From: Endozoicomonas sp965199185
GTDB lineage: Bacteria; Pseudomonadota; Gammaproteobacteria; Pseudomonadales; Endozoicomonadaceae
DNA length: 64,000 nt
Reading direction: 5' to 3'
NCBI GenBank assembly: GCA_965199185.1
Contig: CBDAQW010000010.1
Span: 19,863-83,862, forward strand
Position numbers and translations under genes: made by a program. Below are positions 35,132 through 43,435 of this stretch, one piece after another (position 1 is the first letter of the stretch; the number at the start of each line of letters is the position of its first letter). A model generated the notes under the pieces. The model was not told the origin of the DNA, searched no databases, and worked only from the letters and a program-made list of their open reading frames with translations.

Positions 35132-36895
35132 TCAAGTTGATAATTCAGGTTCTAGATTATACTTTCTTATTTTTCGATAGAGCGTTGCAATTCCAATGCC
35201 TAGCTCATCAGCAACCCGCTGCTTCCCTGAAATTTCTCCATACTGTTCAAGTGCTTTAGTGATAAGTTGTCTTTCCATTAGCTCCAGGTTCATTATCTCG
35301 TCACTTTGATTAATCCGGCTATCCGCCATTCTGTTATTATATTCATCTGTATTACTGATCAGGTAATCCGGTAGGATTTCTCTGGTGATAATGCCATTGG
35401 GTTCGACCATATTGACAAGGTACTCCATGACATTAGCCAGCTCTCTGACATTACCGGGCCAACTCCACTGATTTAAATAATAGTGCGCTGCCTTATCCAG
35501 AGTGGGTGTTTGTATGTTCAGTGCCTGAGCATGTTTATTGAGAAAAAAATCAATCAGCAACTCCACGTCGTTACCACGATGCCGAAGTGGTGGCAGAAAT
35601 AAAGGAATTACATTAAGGCGATAATAAAGATCTTCCCTGAACTGGCGCTCTTTTAATAATCTGGAAAAGTCCTGATGAGTGGCCGATATTACCCGAATAT
35701 CAACATGGATAACGGTAGAGGAGCCAACGGGAATTACTTCTCTTCTATCAAGAACACGCAACAGTTTGGCCTGTAAATGTAGAGGCATATCACCAATTTC
35801 ATCAAGAAACAATGTACCCCCATCTGCCTTTTTTACCAAACCATCACGCCCTTGCGCCGAAGCTCCTGTAAAAGCGCCACGGGCATAACCAAATAACTCG
35901 CTCTCTAGTAACTGCTCGGGAATAGCGGCACAATTTATGGCAACAAAAGGGCCGTTTCTTCTTTTGCCTGATTCATGAATCATTCGGGCAACCACTTCTT
36001 TGCCTGAGCCGCTCTCACCCTGAATAAGGACGCTTGATGGGCTGCTGGCAATTTTACCAATCTGTGTTTTCAGCCGCTGCATTGGCAAAGAGTCACCAAT
36101 CAATAGCGTTGACTGGGCTGCATTACTGCCTTTCTGTTGCAAACCTTCCTGTGCCCTAAGAATGAGAATTTTATTTTCTCCGGTCACCATCATGTACCCC
36201 GGAAGAATCCTCTCTTCCTCTCCAACCATAATGATGAACTTCTCCTGAGAGGATGTGCCGTTACGACTTTTGCCGAAGGGCCTTACGCTAACCTGTATTC
36301 TTGAATGTTTATTCTCTAGTTTGAGACAGGCTCTGGCTGCCGTATTCATGTACTGACAATGGCCTTTATCATCCAGTTCCAGAACACCTTCGATCACATG
36401 ATCCCCAACAGTCCTGACCACTTCTTTAAGGCTTTTGACGGTTTTTTGGTAAACCTGTTCCATAGTTTTGGCGATAAACATCTGAGCCGCATTTTCGATG
36501 TAGTCCAGGTACAAAGGGATATTTTTCAGTAATTTTTCCCGTTGTAATTCATTAAAACAGACCAGACTTATTACACCGATACACTCACTTTTAAACATCA
36601 CGGGAACGCCAAGAAAGGCTTTTTCATTGCAGCTTACGCGATGGCTACACACTAGGCATTCCGGTTCTTTGCCGGAATTTTTGATTAGCTTGTATTTTTG
36701 AGTATTGATAACAGCCTGAATAGCTTTTGTTCCTGTTGCCAAAGGTCGGCCAACATCGCTTGCATAAGGTCCTGTGCCAGCAATTCTTACCAGTTTTTCG
36801 TCAACCACCTCGACTTCAAAATTAAGCATCCGTGACAATATTTGTACAAATCTCAGTACAGTGGATTGTATAGACATTAAACTGGAAGATTTCAT
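35132..36895 (-). CDS. ygeV: YgeV, sigma-54-dependent activator of the purine cluster
   Basis: An enhancer-binding protein of about 587 residues, similar to E. coli YgeV throughout. The N-terminal sensor (about residues 1-150) contains a Cys triad CxxCxxxxxC at residues 80-89. A PAS-like segment follows (EGVLELDDKGHCQYMN). The AAA+ domain has Walker A GESGSGKE, the sigma-54 contact loop GAFTGA, and LFLDEIGDMP. The C-terminal Fis-type helix-turn-helix is KQRVADELGIGIATLYRKI. I chose the ATG at 36895 because AGGA stands six bases before it; an in-frame TTG at 36925 exists. It should act on the two sigma-54 promoters flanking its region. The effector is unknown; purines or redox state are candidates. 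Confidence 0.92.
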   Translation of the reverse strand: MKSSSLMSIQSTVLRFVQILSRMLNFEVEVVDEKLVRIAGTGPYASDVGRPLATGTKAIQAVINTQKYKLIKNSGKEPECLVCSHRVSCNEKAFLGVPVMFKSECIGVISLVCFNELQREKLLKNIPLYLDYIENAAQMFIAKTMEQVYQKTVKSLKEVVRTVGDHVIEGVLELDDKGHCQYMNTAARACLKLENKHSRIQVSVRPFGKSRNGTSSQEKFIIMVGEEERILPGYMMVTGENKILILRAQEGLQQKGSNAAQSTLLIGDSLPMQRLKTQIGKIASSPSSVLIQGESGSGKEVVARMIHESGKRRNGPFVAINCAAIPEQLLESELFGYARGAFTGASAQGRDGLVKKADGGTLFLDEIGDMPLHLQAKLLRVLDRREVIPVGSSTVIHVDIRVISATHQDFSRLLKERQFREDLYYRLNVIPLFLPPLRHRGNDVELLIDFFLNKHAQALNIQTPTLDKAAHYYLNQWSWPGNVRELANVMEYLVNMVEPNGIITREILPDYLISNTDEYNNRMADSRINQSDEIMNLELMERQLITKALEQYGEISGKQRVADELGIGIATLYRKIRKYNLEPELST

Positions 36896-37094
36896 TGAAA
36901 ATCCTGTTGCGTTGTTAAATGGCAACGACTAAAAAGCAAGCAGGTTTTTTCTCATAATCAATGATGCGATTACAATGAGTTAAATCAATAAAAGTATATG
37001 GTTGATAAAATTGAAATCATGATTCTGTATTTTTCAATACAAAGTTTCAATGTTGTAATTAAATTTTGATCTAACTCATGAAAAAAAAAGGACT

Positions 37095-37694
37095 TTACTG
37101 TAAAGCTGTTATTGCTGTGGCTTCTTGATAAGCAATCGGTGTATCAATATCAAGAAGGATGTTGGTGGAATTTATTCGTATGTATCGATGAGGTGATTTT
37201 TTAAGCAGGTCTTTCATTCTATGATTGGCGGGTAATGATAATACCTTCTGAAAGCAAGACCTATGCAATAAAACAGGGTGCCCGGTAATACCATTATGAG
37301 CAGGAAAGAGAATGTCTTTTTGGCGTTCTTGCCAGAGTTGTATAAAAATCGAGCTATCAACTAAAGGCATATCACCATGGCTAATGAATACATATTCTGT
37401 GGATGCTTTTTTGAGTCCTGCCTGAACAGAAGTGAATAAACCTTCTTTAAAATTAGGGTTGTAAGTCACTTTAATACGTGGATTATTTTTATATCGCTCA
37501 CTCAGTTCATTACCTCTGAAGCCAGTGACGAGAATAGCATGACGACAAAATTTGAGTGCATTACTAATACTGCAATCAAGAATGGTTTGTCCTTGTTCAC
37601 CAAAGGGCAACATCATTTTCCAGTCACCCATACGGGAAGACAAACCTGCGGCAGGGATTATGCAGTCAACAGTATGCAGTGGTTCGTTATTCAT
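37095..37694 (-). CDS. mocA: MocA, molybdenum cofactor cytidylyltransferase
   Basis: A 199-residue nucleotidyltransferase. The N-terminal IIPAAGLSSRMGDWKMMLPF motif binds CTP, and HGDMPLVDSS holds the metal-binding Asp. MocA turns Mo-molybdopterin into the cytosine dinucleotide form used by xanthine dehydrogenase-family enzymes, here XdhA and XdhD. AAGGA stands eight bases before the ATG. The gene is divergent from yqeC with only 26 bases between start codons. Confidence 0.9.
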   Translation of the reverse strand: MNNEPLHTVDCIIPAAGLSSRMGDWKMMLPFGEQGQTILDCSISNALKFCRHAILVTGFRGNELSERYKNNPRIKVTYNPNFKEGLFTSVQAGLKKASTEYVFISHGDMPLVDSSIFIQLWQERQKDILFPAHNGITGHPVLLHRSCFQKVLSLPANHRMKDLLKKSPHRYIRINSTNILLDIDTPIAYQEATAITALQ

Positions 37695-37720
37695 ACAGCT
37701 TGTCCTTAAGGGAGATGTCA

Positions 37721-38518
37721 GTGCTGATTATTCTGGGAATAGACCTAACCAGATATCGCATTATTGCGGTAACCGGTGCGGGAGGAAAGAGTAGCTTCCT
37801 GCAATTTCTGGCACAAGAGTTAAAGCATTGTGGAAAAAAAGTCCTGCTTACCACAACGACCCATATTTACCATCCCGGATATACCCCTTTTGGTGGCTGT
37901 GTTGATCGTGTCATCGATCATGATCTCATAGAACAGCTCTCAGAGCCGGCATTACCGGGCACAATAACGGTGGCTGGTAATATCAGTCATGACCCCATGA
38001 AACTGAAAGGTATTGATCCGCTATTGCCAGGTCAGCTGATCACCAACAATCAATACGACTATGTTCTGGTGGAAGCGGATGGAGCAAAACAAAAAACATT
38101 AAAAGTCCCGGCAGAGCATGAGCCCGTTCTACCGGCCTGCTGTCATTTGGTGGTTGGAGTCACTGGCTGGCAAGGCATAGAAGCGCCTCTATCACCGGAT
38201 AATGTGCATCGCTGGCAAGAGTTTTGTGGCATCACAGGTCAGGGGTTGCACAGTCAGCTTAACCCGATGGCTATGTCAAAAATACTCGATGCTTCGTCAG
38301 GGCTTTTTAAAAAAGTTCCGGCTGACTGTCAGAAAATATGGTTAATAAACCAATTGGATAATAATGAGCAGCGTCAAAAAGCAGAGACTTTCGCGACACA
38401 GACGTTGCAGTTAAGTCAGCGCATATCTACCGCTCTGCTTGCCAATGTCGGTCATCAAAGCCCGACATTGAGCAGCCTTCATATTGCGAACAAAATTGAT
38501 CAGGAATATATCCAATAA
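37721..38518 (+). CDS. yqeC: YqeC, selenium-cofactor biosynthesis protein
   Basis: A P-loop protein of about 265 residues of the YqeC family, which together with YqeB marks selenium-dependent molybdenum hydroxylases. The nucleotide site is VTGAGGKSSFLQFLA; TTTTHIYHP and LVEADGAKQ also match the family. I chose GTG at 37721 because GGAG lies six bases before it. An ATG at 37715 would be directly at that GGAG, and longer frames run into mocA. It is coupled to yqeB: the YqeC stop overlaps the YqeB ATG (TAATGA). Confidence 0.85.
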   Translation: MLIILGIDLTRYRIIAVTGAGGKSSFLQFLAQELKHCGKKVLLTTTTHIYHPGYTPFGGCVDRVIDHDLIEQLSEPALPGTITVAGNISHDPMKLKGIDPLLPGQLITNNQYDYVLVEADGAKQKTLKVPAEHEPVLPACCHLVVGVTGWQGIEAPLSPDNVHRWQEFCGITGQGLHSQLNPMAMSKILDASSGLFKKVPADCQKIWLINQLDNNEQRQKAETFATQTLQLSQRISTALLANVGHQSPTLSSLHIANKIDQEYIQ

Positions 38519-40131
38519 TGACGACTAATATTTTTTCGGCAGCGGCAGAGTTATTTGCCCAAAATACCCCCTTTGCTTTTGCAACCATTGTCGAAACTAA
38601 AGGGTCTGCACCCCGCCATAATGCCAGTTTACTGGTACAGGAAAATGGCAATAATTCAGGAACTATTGGCGGGGGGATGGTAGAGCGCTATGTGATTGAA
38701 CAGTCACTTTTGGCGTTGAAAGAAGGAAAGTCCAGAACCGTGGAAGGCAGTATGTCCCGTGCTGGCAAGAACGCTTTGGGCATGGATTGTGGTGGTACCA
38801 TGACCGTCCATATCGATGTGTTCGGGATGCGTCCTCAATTATTATTGGTTGGTGGTGGGCATGTGAATCAGGCGGTGGGAAAACTGGCGACAGAACTGGG
38901 ATTCAGCCTTACGGTTGCCGATTCCTGGGAGCCGAATCTTAACCCTGAACACTTCCCGGAACACACTCGTTTTGTAAGCGGTGAAACCATTGTACATGCC
39001 ATTAATAAGGTAGATATCACCGAAGAGACTCAGGTCATTATTGCCACCAATCATGAAGACAGCACTGCTTTACCCGCCATTTTAAAAAGCAAAGCAAAGC
39101 ATATCGGCCAGTTAGCTAGCCGGCGGAAGATCGAGAGTCTCAGGGTAAAAGCTCTGACCGATGGCATTGAATCTGCTCGTTTTGAACAGGTAAGAGCACC
39201 GGTTGGTCTTGATATCGGTGCCGAGACACCAGAAGAGATTGCCGTCAGTATCATGGCTGAAATCCTTGCGATTACACGACAGAAAAAAGCTGCTCCCATG
39301 GAAGAAAACATCCGCTGTAACCGAAACAATCTGGTGGTTATGCGTGGGGCTGGTGATCTGGCAACCGGCACAGCTCTTAAGCTTCATAATGCAGGTTTTC
39401 AGGTAGTTATGCTGGATTTGCCAAAGCCAACGGTCATACGCACTAATGTGTCTTTTGCTCAAGCTCTACTGAACGACGATGGATGTGTAAAAGTAGAAAA
39501 CGTCACAGCCCGTAAAGCCAGATCGGTATCCGACAGTCTCAGTATTCTTGAAGACGGCGATATTGCTGTTATGGCAGACCCTGACTGTAAGTCATTAAGA
39601 CAGTTGAAGCCTAAAATTTTGGTGGATGCCATACTGGCCAAACGCAACCTTGGAACGGCAAAATCAATGGCTCCTATTACCCTGGCTCTGGGGCCGGGGT
39701 TCTGTGCTGGTGAGGATGTAGATGCAGTTATCGAAACCTGCCGCGGGCATGATTTAGCGCGAATTATTTACGATGGCAGCGCCAGACCCAATACCGGCAA
39801 GCCTGGTAACATTATGGGTTACAACGAAGAACGTGTATTACACAGCCCCTGTGCCGGGAAGGTCTCTCCCTGTGTTGCTATCGGTGATCTTGTTACTGAA
39901 GGCCAAACCATTGCGACCGTTGAGAATAATGAAGGCTCGCATCCTGTTATCAGTCGGATTAACGGAAAGGTAAGAGGTATGATCAGTACTGGTCTTGAAG
40001 TACCTGACCGCTTCAAAATTGCTGATGTTGACCCAAGAGGAGCATCCGTTAACCATACGACAACGTCCGACAAAGCCAGAGCAATAGCCGGTGGTGTTTT
40101 GGAAGCGATTATGGTTTTGTCACAGAAATAA
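38518..40131 (+). CDS. yqeB: YqeB, selenium-dependent molybdenum hydroxylase maturation protein
   Basis: A 537-residue two-part protein. Residues 1-255 resemble the XdhC/CoxI chaperone family that inserts the cofactor (SAPRHNASLLV, GTIGGGMVE, GMDCGG, a Rossmann segment LLVGGGHVNQAVGKLA). The second half is the EF2563/YqeB-type module (VVMRGAGDLATGTALKLHNAGF; LGPGFCAGEDVDAVIET; GNIMGYNEERVL) ending in a lipoyl-like barrel. The pair YqeB/YqeC is established as a genomic marker of labile-selenium molybdenum hydroxylases, which implies SelD elsewhere in the genome. A strong terminator follows. Confidence 0.9.
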   Translation: MTTNIFSAAAELFAQNTPFAFATIVETKGSAPRHNASLLVQENGNNSGTIGGGMVERYVIEQSLLALKEGKSRTVEGSMSRAGKNALGMDCGGTMTVHIDVFGMRPQLLLVGGGHVNQAVGKLATELGFSLTVADSWEPNLNPEHFPEHTRFVSGETIVHAINKVDITEETQVIIATNHEDSTALPAILKSKAKHIGQLASRRKIESLRVKALTDGIESARFEQVRAPVGLDIGAETPEEIAVSIMAEILAITRQKKAAPMEENIRCNRNNLVVMRGAGDLATGTALKLHNAGFQVVMLDLPKPTVIRTNVSFAQALLNDDGCVKVENVTARKARSVSDSLSILEDGDIAVMADPDCKSLRQLKPKILVDAILAKRNLGTAKSMAPITLALGPGFCAGEDVDAVIETCRGHDLARIIYDGSARPNTGKPGNIMGYNEERVLHSPCAGKVSPCVAIGDLVTEGQTIATVENNEGSHPVISRINGKVRGMISTGLEVPDRFKIADVDPRGASVNHTTTSDKARAIAGGVLEAIMVLSQK

Positions 40132-40143
40132 AAGATGTTTTGG

Positions 40144-40180
40144 CACTCTCACTGTTTTCAGTGAGAGTGGATAATTTTTT
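40144..40180 (+). terminator. Intrinsic terminator after yqeB (probably bidirectional)
   Basis: A perfect 11-bp stem CACTCTCACTG/CAGTGAGAGTG (40144-40154 and 40159-40169) with a TTTT loop, followed within five bases by six T (40175-40180). It sits between the convergent yqeB and permease genes. Confidence 0.85.
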
Positions 40181-41505
40181 CAATGGGATGAGACGGTACT
40201 GTAATCCTTGTTATCCACCATCTTCTCCCCGGGCAGTATCTGGTTAACAAACACCGTGACTATTGCACCCAGAGCCACTCCGTTACCACAGATCGTCTGA
40301 ACCATGGCTGGTAGCTGATTAACAATTTCAGGTCGATAGGTCACTGCCAACCCTGCGGATACACCTAATGCCAACACCATGGTGTTTCGACGAGTGAATT
40401 CAATGTTTTTCAATATGCCGATGCCGCCCGCCAGAATCATGCCGAACATGATCAGGCCAGCACCACCGATCACCGGTTGGGGTACACTGGCAATCAAGGC
40501 GCCCAGTTTAGGCAGCAGCCCGGCAGTCATCAGAATACAGCCTGCTGTAGCGACAACATAACGGCTGGCAACACCAGTAACACTGACAACACCAATGTTT
40601 TGACTGAATGATGTGGTTGCAGTGGAGTTGAATATACCCGCCAGAGCACTGGCTAATCCTTCGCAGCGAATACCTGCTGACAGTCGTTCATTATCGAGTT
40701 CTGCATCACAACAGCTTGCCAGAGCCAGGTAATCACCCACTGACTCAACCATTGACACCATGTAGACGACACACATAGCGACAATAGCACCCGGATGAAA
40801 CTCTACACCAAAATACATAGGCTCAGGCGTAGAGAACCAGTCTGCATTACGCACAGCGTCAAGATCCAGTTGACCCATCAAAAACCAGACGACATATCCC
40901 AACGATAAACCGATTAGAATAGAAGCAGCAGAAATAAAACCCCTGGCGTATTGATTGAAGAACACCACAATGACACAAACCAGTAATCCGACACCAAGGT
41001 TGGTGAGGTTGCCAAAATTGTCTGAACCGGCACCACCACCGAGCCAGTCTACTGCGACTGGAAAAATCGTCATACCAATCAGGCAGACAACAGTTCCTGT
41101 TACCACTGGTGGAAACATCCGACGTATATAAGGCATAAAGAAGCTGATACCAACTTCAAACAGTCCACCCGCAATAGTGGCACCTACTACAGCACTGAAG
41201 CCATATTGAGAGCCAATCGCTATACCGGCACCAATAAACGCAAAACTGGTTCCCTGTATAACTGGCATTTTAGCCCCCAATTTCAAAGGGCCAGCTCCCA
41301 GAGCTTGTATGATGCTACCAATGCCTGACATAAGCAGTGAAGCGTTTACCAGAATGACGGTTTCTTCTGTGGTAAAACCCAACACAGAAGCTATCACTAG
41401 CGGTGCACCGATAATGCCCGGCAAGGCTGATAAAAGATGTTGCAAACCCAGAAGCAGGCTTTTTCCTAAAGGGGGGCGATCATTGAGCTTATAATAGAAT
41501 TCCAT
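40180..41505 (-). CDS. NCS2-family xanthine/urate permease (second copy)
   Basis: A 441-residue permease with the same family signs as the one at 23557: DRPPLGKSLLLGLQHLLSA at the start, the MVESVGDYLALASC helix and TTSFSQNIGVVSVTGVASRYV. It is a diverged paralogue, not a recent duplicate. It faces away from ygeW across a 665-base gap, so the two may share regulatory sequence. Xanthine or urate is the likely substrate. No ribosome site stronger than GGAGGTA just before the ATG is needed: that site is clear. Confidence 0.88.
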   Translation of the reverse strand: MEFYYKLNDRPPLGKSLLLGLQHLLSALPGIIGAPLVIASVLGFTTEETVILVNASLLMSGIGSIIQALGAGPLKLGAKMPVIQGTSFAFIGAGIAIGSQYGFSAVVGATIAGGLFEVGISFFMPYIRRMFPPVVTGTVVCLIGMTIFPVAVDWLGGGAGSDNFGNLTNLGVGLLVCVIVVFFNQYARGFISAASILIGLSLGYVVWFLMGQLDLDAVRNADWFSTPEPMYFGVEFHPGAIVAMCVVYMVSMVESVGDYLALASCCDAELDNERLSAGIRCEGLASALAGIFNSTATTSFSQNIGVVSVTGVASRYVVATAGCILMTAGLLPKLGALIASVPQPVIGGAGLIMFGMILAGGIGILKNIEFTRRNTMVLALGVSAGLAVTYRPEIVNQLPAMVQTICGNGVALGAIVTVFVNQILPGEKMVDNKDYSTVSSH

Positions 41506-42170
41506 CTTACCTCCATACAGCTGAATTCGAAGCAGTTGTATTCTGGTTAAGAATTAACCCGGCACTAATCATTGGCCTTTAATAAAGAAGGAAGGCTGTT
41601 TGTTAGCAATTAGCTGCTTACTCATTCACCATTGTTTGTTTTATGAATTCAATCCATCTTTTTATTGATGTAAAGCAATTTTTAGTGTTTTTATTTTTGA
41701 GCGTGCAAAATACTACAACGCCCGTTCGTTTTTTTGTTGATTTGTGTCAGGCAATTTTTAATAAATATTCTAATTTGTTTTTTTATTTTTATAATAAAGT
41801 TTTTTCACTTTGATCAATGATCAGAGATGCTCCTATCAAACTGATCGACAGATGGATTGCCAATAAAATTTCTTGATTCTGCTAGTGTTTTTTTTTATGC
41901 TTTTTTGTTTTTTTTATTTAAATGTGAAGTGCTTGCTTATATCAGCAAAGCTCTTTATTTTCATGGGTTTAGTGTGTTTTTTTGTGTTTTCTTAGTGTCT
42001 TGGGAAGATGTTTTTTTATAAATTGGCACATATATTGTATTTGACAGGATAGATAATAATTTAATCGCTGGCTGAAAGCTTATCCAAATCTTCTGGCTAA
42101 ATTGAATCAGCTATAACCAACCTCAAAACATTTTTCAAAAATGTTTTTATGATAAGTAAAAGGATAGATT
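41506..42170. other. Long A/T-rich regulatory gap between permease and ygeW
   Basis: A 665-base interval with many T-runs and no plausible coding frame. It holds the ygeW sigma-54 promoter near its right end and, around 41813-41827, the doubled palindrome TTGATCA-A-TGATCA. The length and base composition fit a looping region for an enhancer-binding activator, but I cannot name activator sites with confidence. Confidence 0.5.
42023..42039 (+). promoter_or_regulatory. Sigma-54 promoter for the ygeW operon
   Basis: TTGGCACATATATTGTA matches the -24/-12 consensus, with TTGGCAC perfect and GT in place of GC at -12, ten bases after GG. It lies about 130 bases before the ygeW start. The only sigma-54 activator in the window is YgeV. 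Confidence 0.75.
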
Positions 42171-43361
42171 GTGACCGACTTCAACAAGCTCATCAAAGAA
42201 ATCAGCGAGCTCGAAACCAAACTGCACGAGAAGGACTTCCTGTTAACTTGGGAACAATCAACGGATGAGTTAAAGCAAGTTCTTGATGTAGCAGAAGCAT
42301 TAAAAATGCTGCGTCAGGAAAACATTTCTACAAAAGTTTTTGATAGTGGTTTAGGCATTTCTCTGTTTCGTGATAATTCAACCAGAACTCGTTTCTCTTA
42401 TGCTTCAGCCTGTAACATGCTTGGCTTGGCAGTGCAGGATCTTGATGAAGGCAAATCTCAGATCGCCCATGGTGAAACTGTTCGTGAAACGGCGAATATG
42501 ATTTCTTTCTGCGCCGATGTTATTGGTATTCGTGATGATATGTATCTGGGATACGGTAATCAGTACATGCGTGAAGTCGGTGAAGCACTGGATTTCGGTA
42601 AAGATAATGACGTTCTGCCACAACGTCCGGGGCTGGTTAACCTGCAATGCGATATCGACCACCCAACCCAGAGCATGGCTGATCTGGCCTGGTTGAAAGA
42701 ACACTTCGGCAGCCTGGAAAATCTGAAAGGCAAAAAGATTGCGATGACCTGGGCTTACTCTCCAAGTTATGGCAAGCCACTGTCTGTGCCTCAGGGCATT
42801 ATTGGTCTGATGACCCGTTTCGGTATGGATGTAACGCTGGCTCACCCCGAAGGGTATGAGCTGATTCCTGAAGTGGTTGAAACTGCCGCTAAGCAAGCTG
42901 AAGAGAGTGGGGGCAGTTTCAAACAGGTTAGTACCATGGAAGAAGCTTTTGAAGACGCCGATATTGTTTATCCAAAATCCTGGGCGCCTTATCACGTTAT
43001 GGGTAAGCGGACTGAGCTGCTGAAAGCAAACGATCAGGAAGGTTTGAAGGCTCTGGAAAAAGAGTGCCTGGAACAGAATGCCAAGCACAAAGATTGGCAC
43101 TGCACCGAAGAAATGATGCAGAAAACCAAAGATGGTGAAGCACTTTACATGCACTGCCTGCCGGCTGATATCACCGGCGTTTCCTGTGATGAAGGTGAAG
43201 TGACTGAAGGTGTCTTTAACAAGTATCTGATCGAAACCTATAAAGAAGCTGGCTGGAAACCATTCATTATTGCCTCCATGATTCTCAACCGTAAGTTTGG
43301 TGAGCCTGATGTGGTTCTTGAGAATCTGATGAAAAAAGGCTCTCGTCGTGTAGACGCCTGA
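42171..43361 (+). CDS. ygeW: YgeW, knotted carbamoyltransferase
   Basis: A 396-residue carbamoyltransferase of the YgeW family, related to ornithine and aspartate carbamoyltransferases. The carbamoyl-phosphate loop reads FRDNSTRTRFSYASACNM and the second substrate loop contains HCLPAD. The GTG start has AAAGGATA just upstream. YgeW is required for purine and urate breakdown in cluster-bearing bacteria. It probably works in the phosphorolytic direction, releasing carbamoyl phosphate from a ureido intermediate, which the carbamate kinase (broken here) would use for ATP. It is first in the plus-strand operon. Confidence 0.93.
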   Translation: MTDFNKLIKEISELETKLHEKDFLLTWEQSTDELKQVLDVAEALKMLRQENISTKVFDSGLGISLFRDNSTRTRFSYASACNMLGLAVQDLDEGKSQIAHGETVRETANMISFCADVIGIRDDMYLGYGNQYMREVGEALDFGKDNDVLPQRPGLVNLQCDIDHPTQSMADLAWLKEHFGSLENLKGKKIAMTWAYSPSYGKPLSVPQGIIGLMTRFGMDVTLAHPEGYELIPEVVETAAKQAEESGGSFKQVSTMEEAFEDADIVYPKSWAPYHVMGKRTELLKANDQEGLKALEKECLEQNAKHKDWHCTEEMMQKTKDGEALYMHCLPADITGVSCDEGEVTEGVFNKYLIETYKEAGWKPFIIASMILNRKFGEPDVVLENLMKKGSRRVDA

Positions 43362-43372
43362 TTATTTAAACC

Positions 43373-43404
43373 TGCCTCTCTCTGTTTATTGTCCGAGAGA
43401 GGCA
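43373..43404 (+). other. Hairpin between ygeW and ygeX
   Basis: A perfect ten-base stem TGCCTCTCTC/GAGAGAGGCA with a 12-base loop and no T-run. It probably protects the ygeW message or reduces read-through. Confidence 0.55.
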
Positions 43405-43435
43405 ATTATCAGTCTTACACTTCGTGGAGTGAGTT

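Noticed and set aside
41813..41827. TTGATCA-A-TGATCA near ygeW and a similar TTGATCAAT near ygfK (about 34840) as YgeV sites
   Set aside because: The second copy lies downstream of the ygfK sigma-54 promoter and the first more than 200 bases upstream of the ygeW one; TTGATCAA is also common by chance in A/T-rich DNA.
41820..41860. Minus-strand TTGGCAATCCATCTGTC as sigma-54 promoter of the 40180 permease
   Set aside because: The -12 half is poor (CTGT) and it lies over 300 bases from the gene.
42405..43154. Long open frame of 249 codons opposite ygeW
   Set aside because: Antisense to a clearly coding gene, with Phe/His-rich composition typical of reversed coding sequence.
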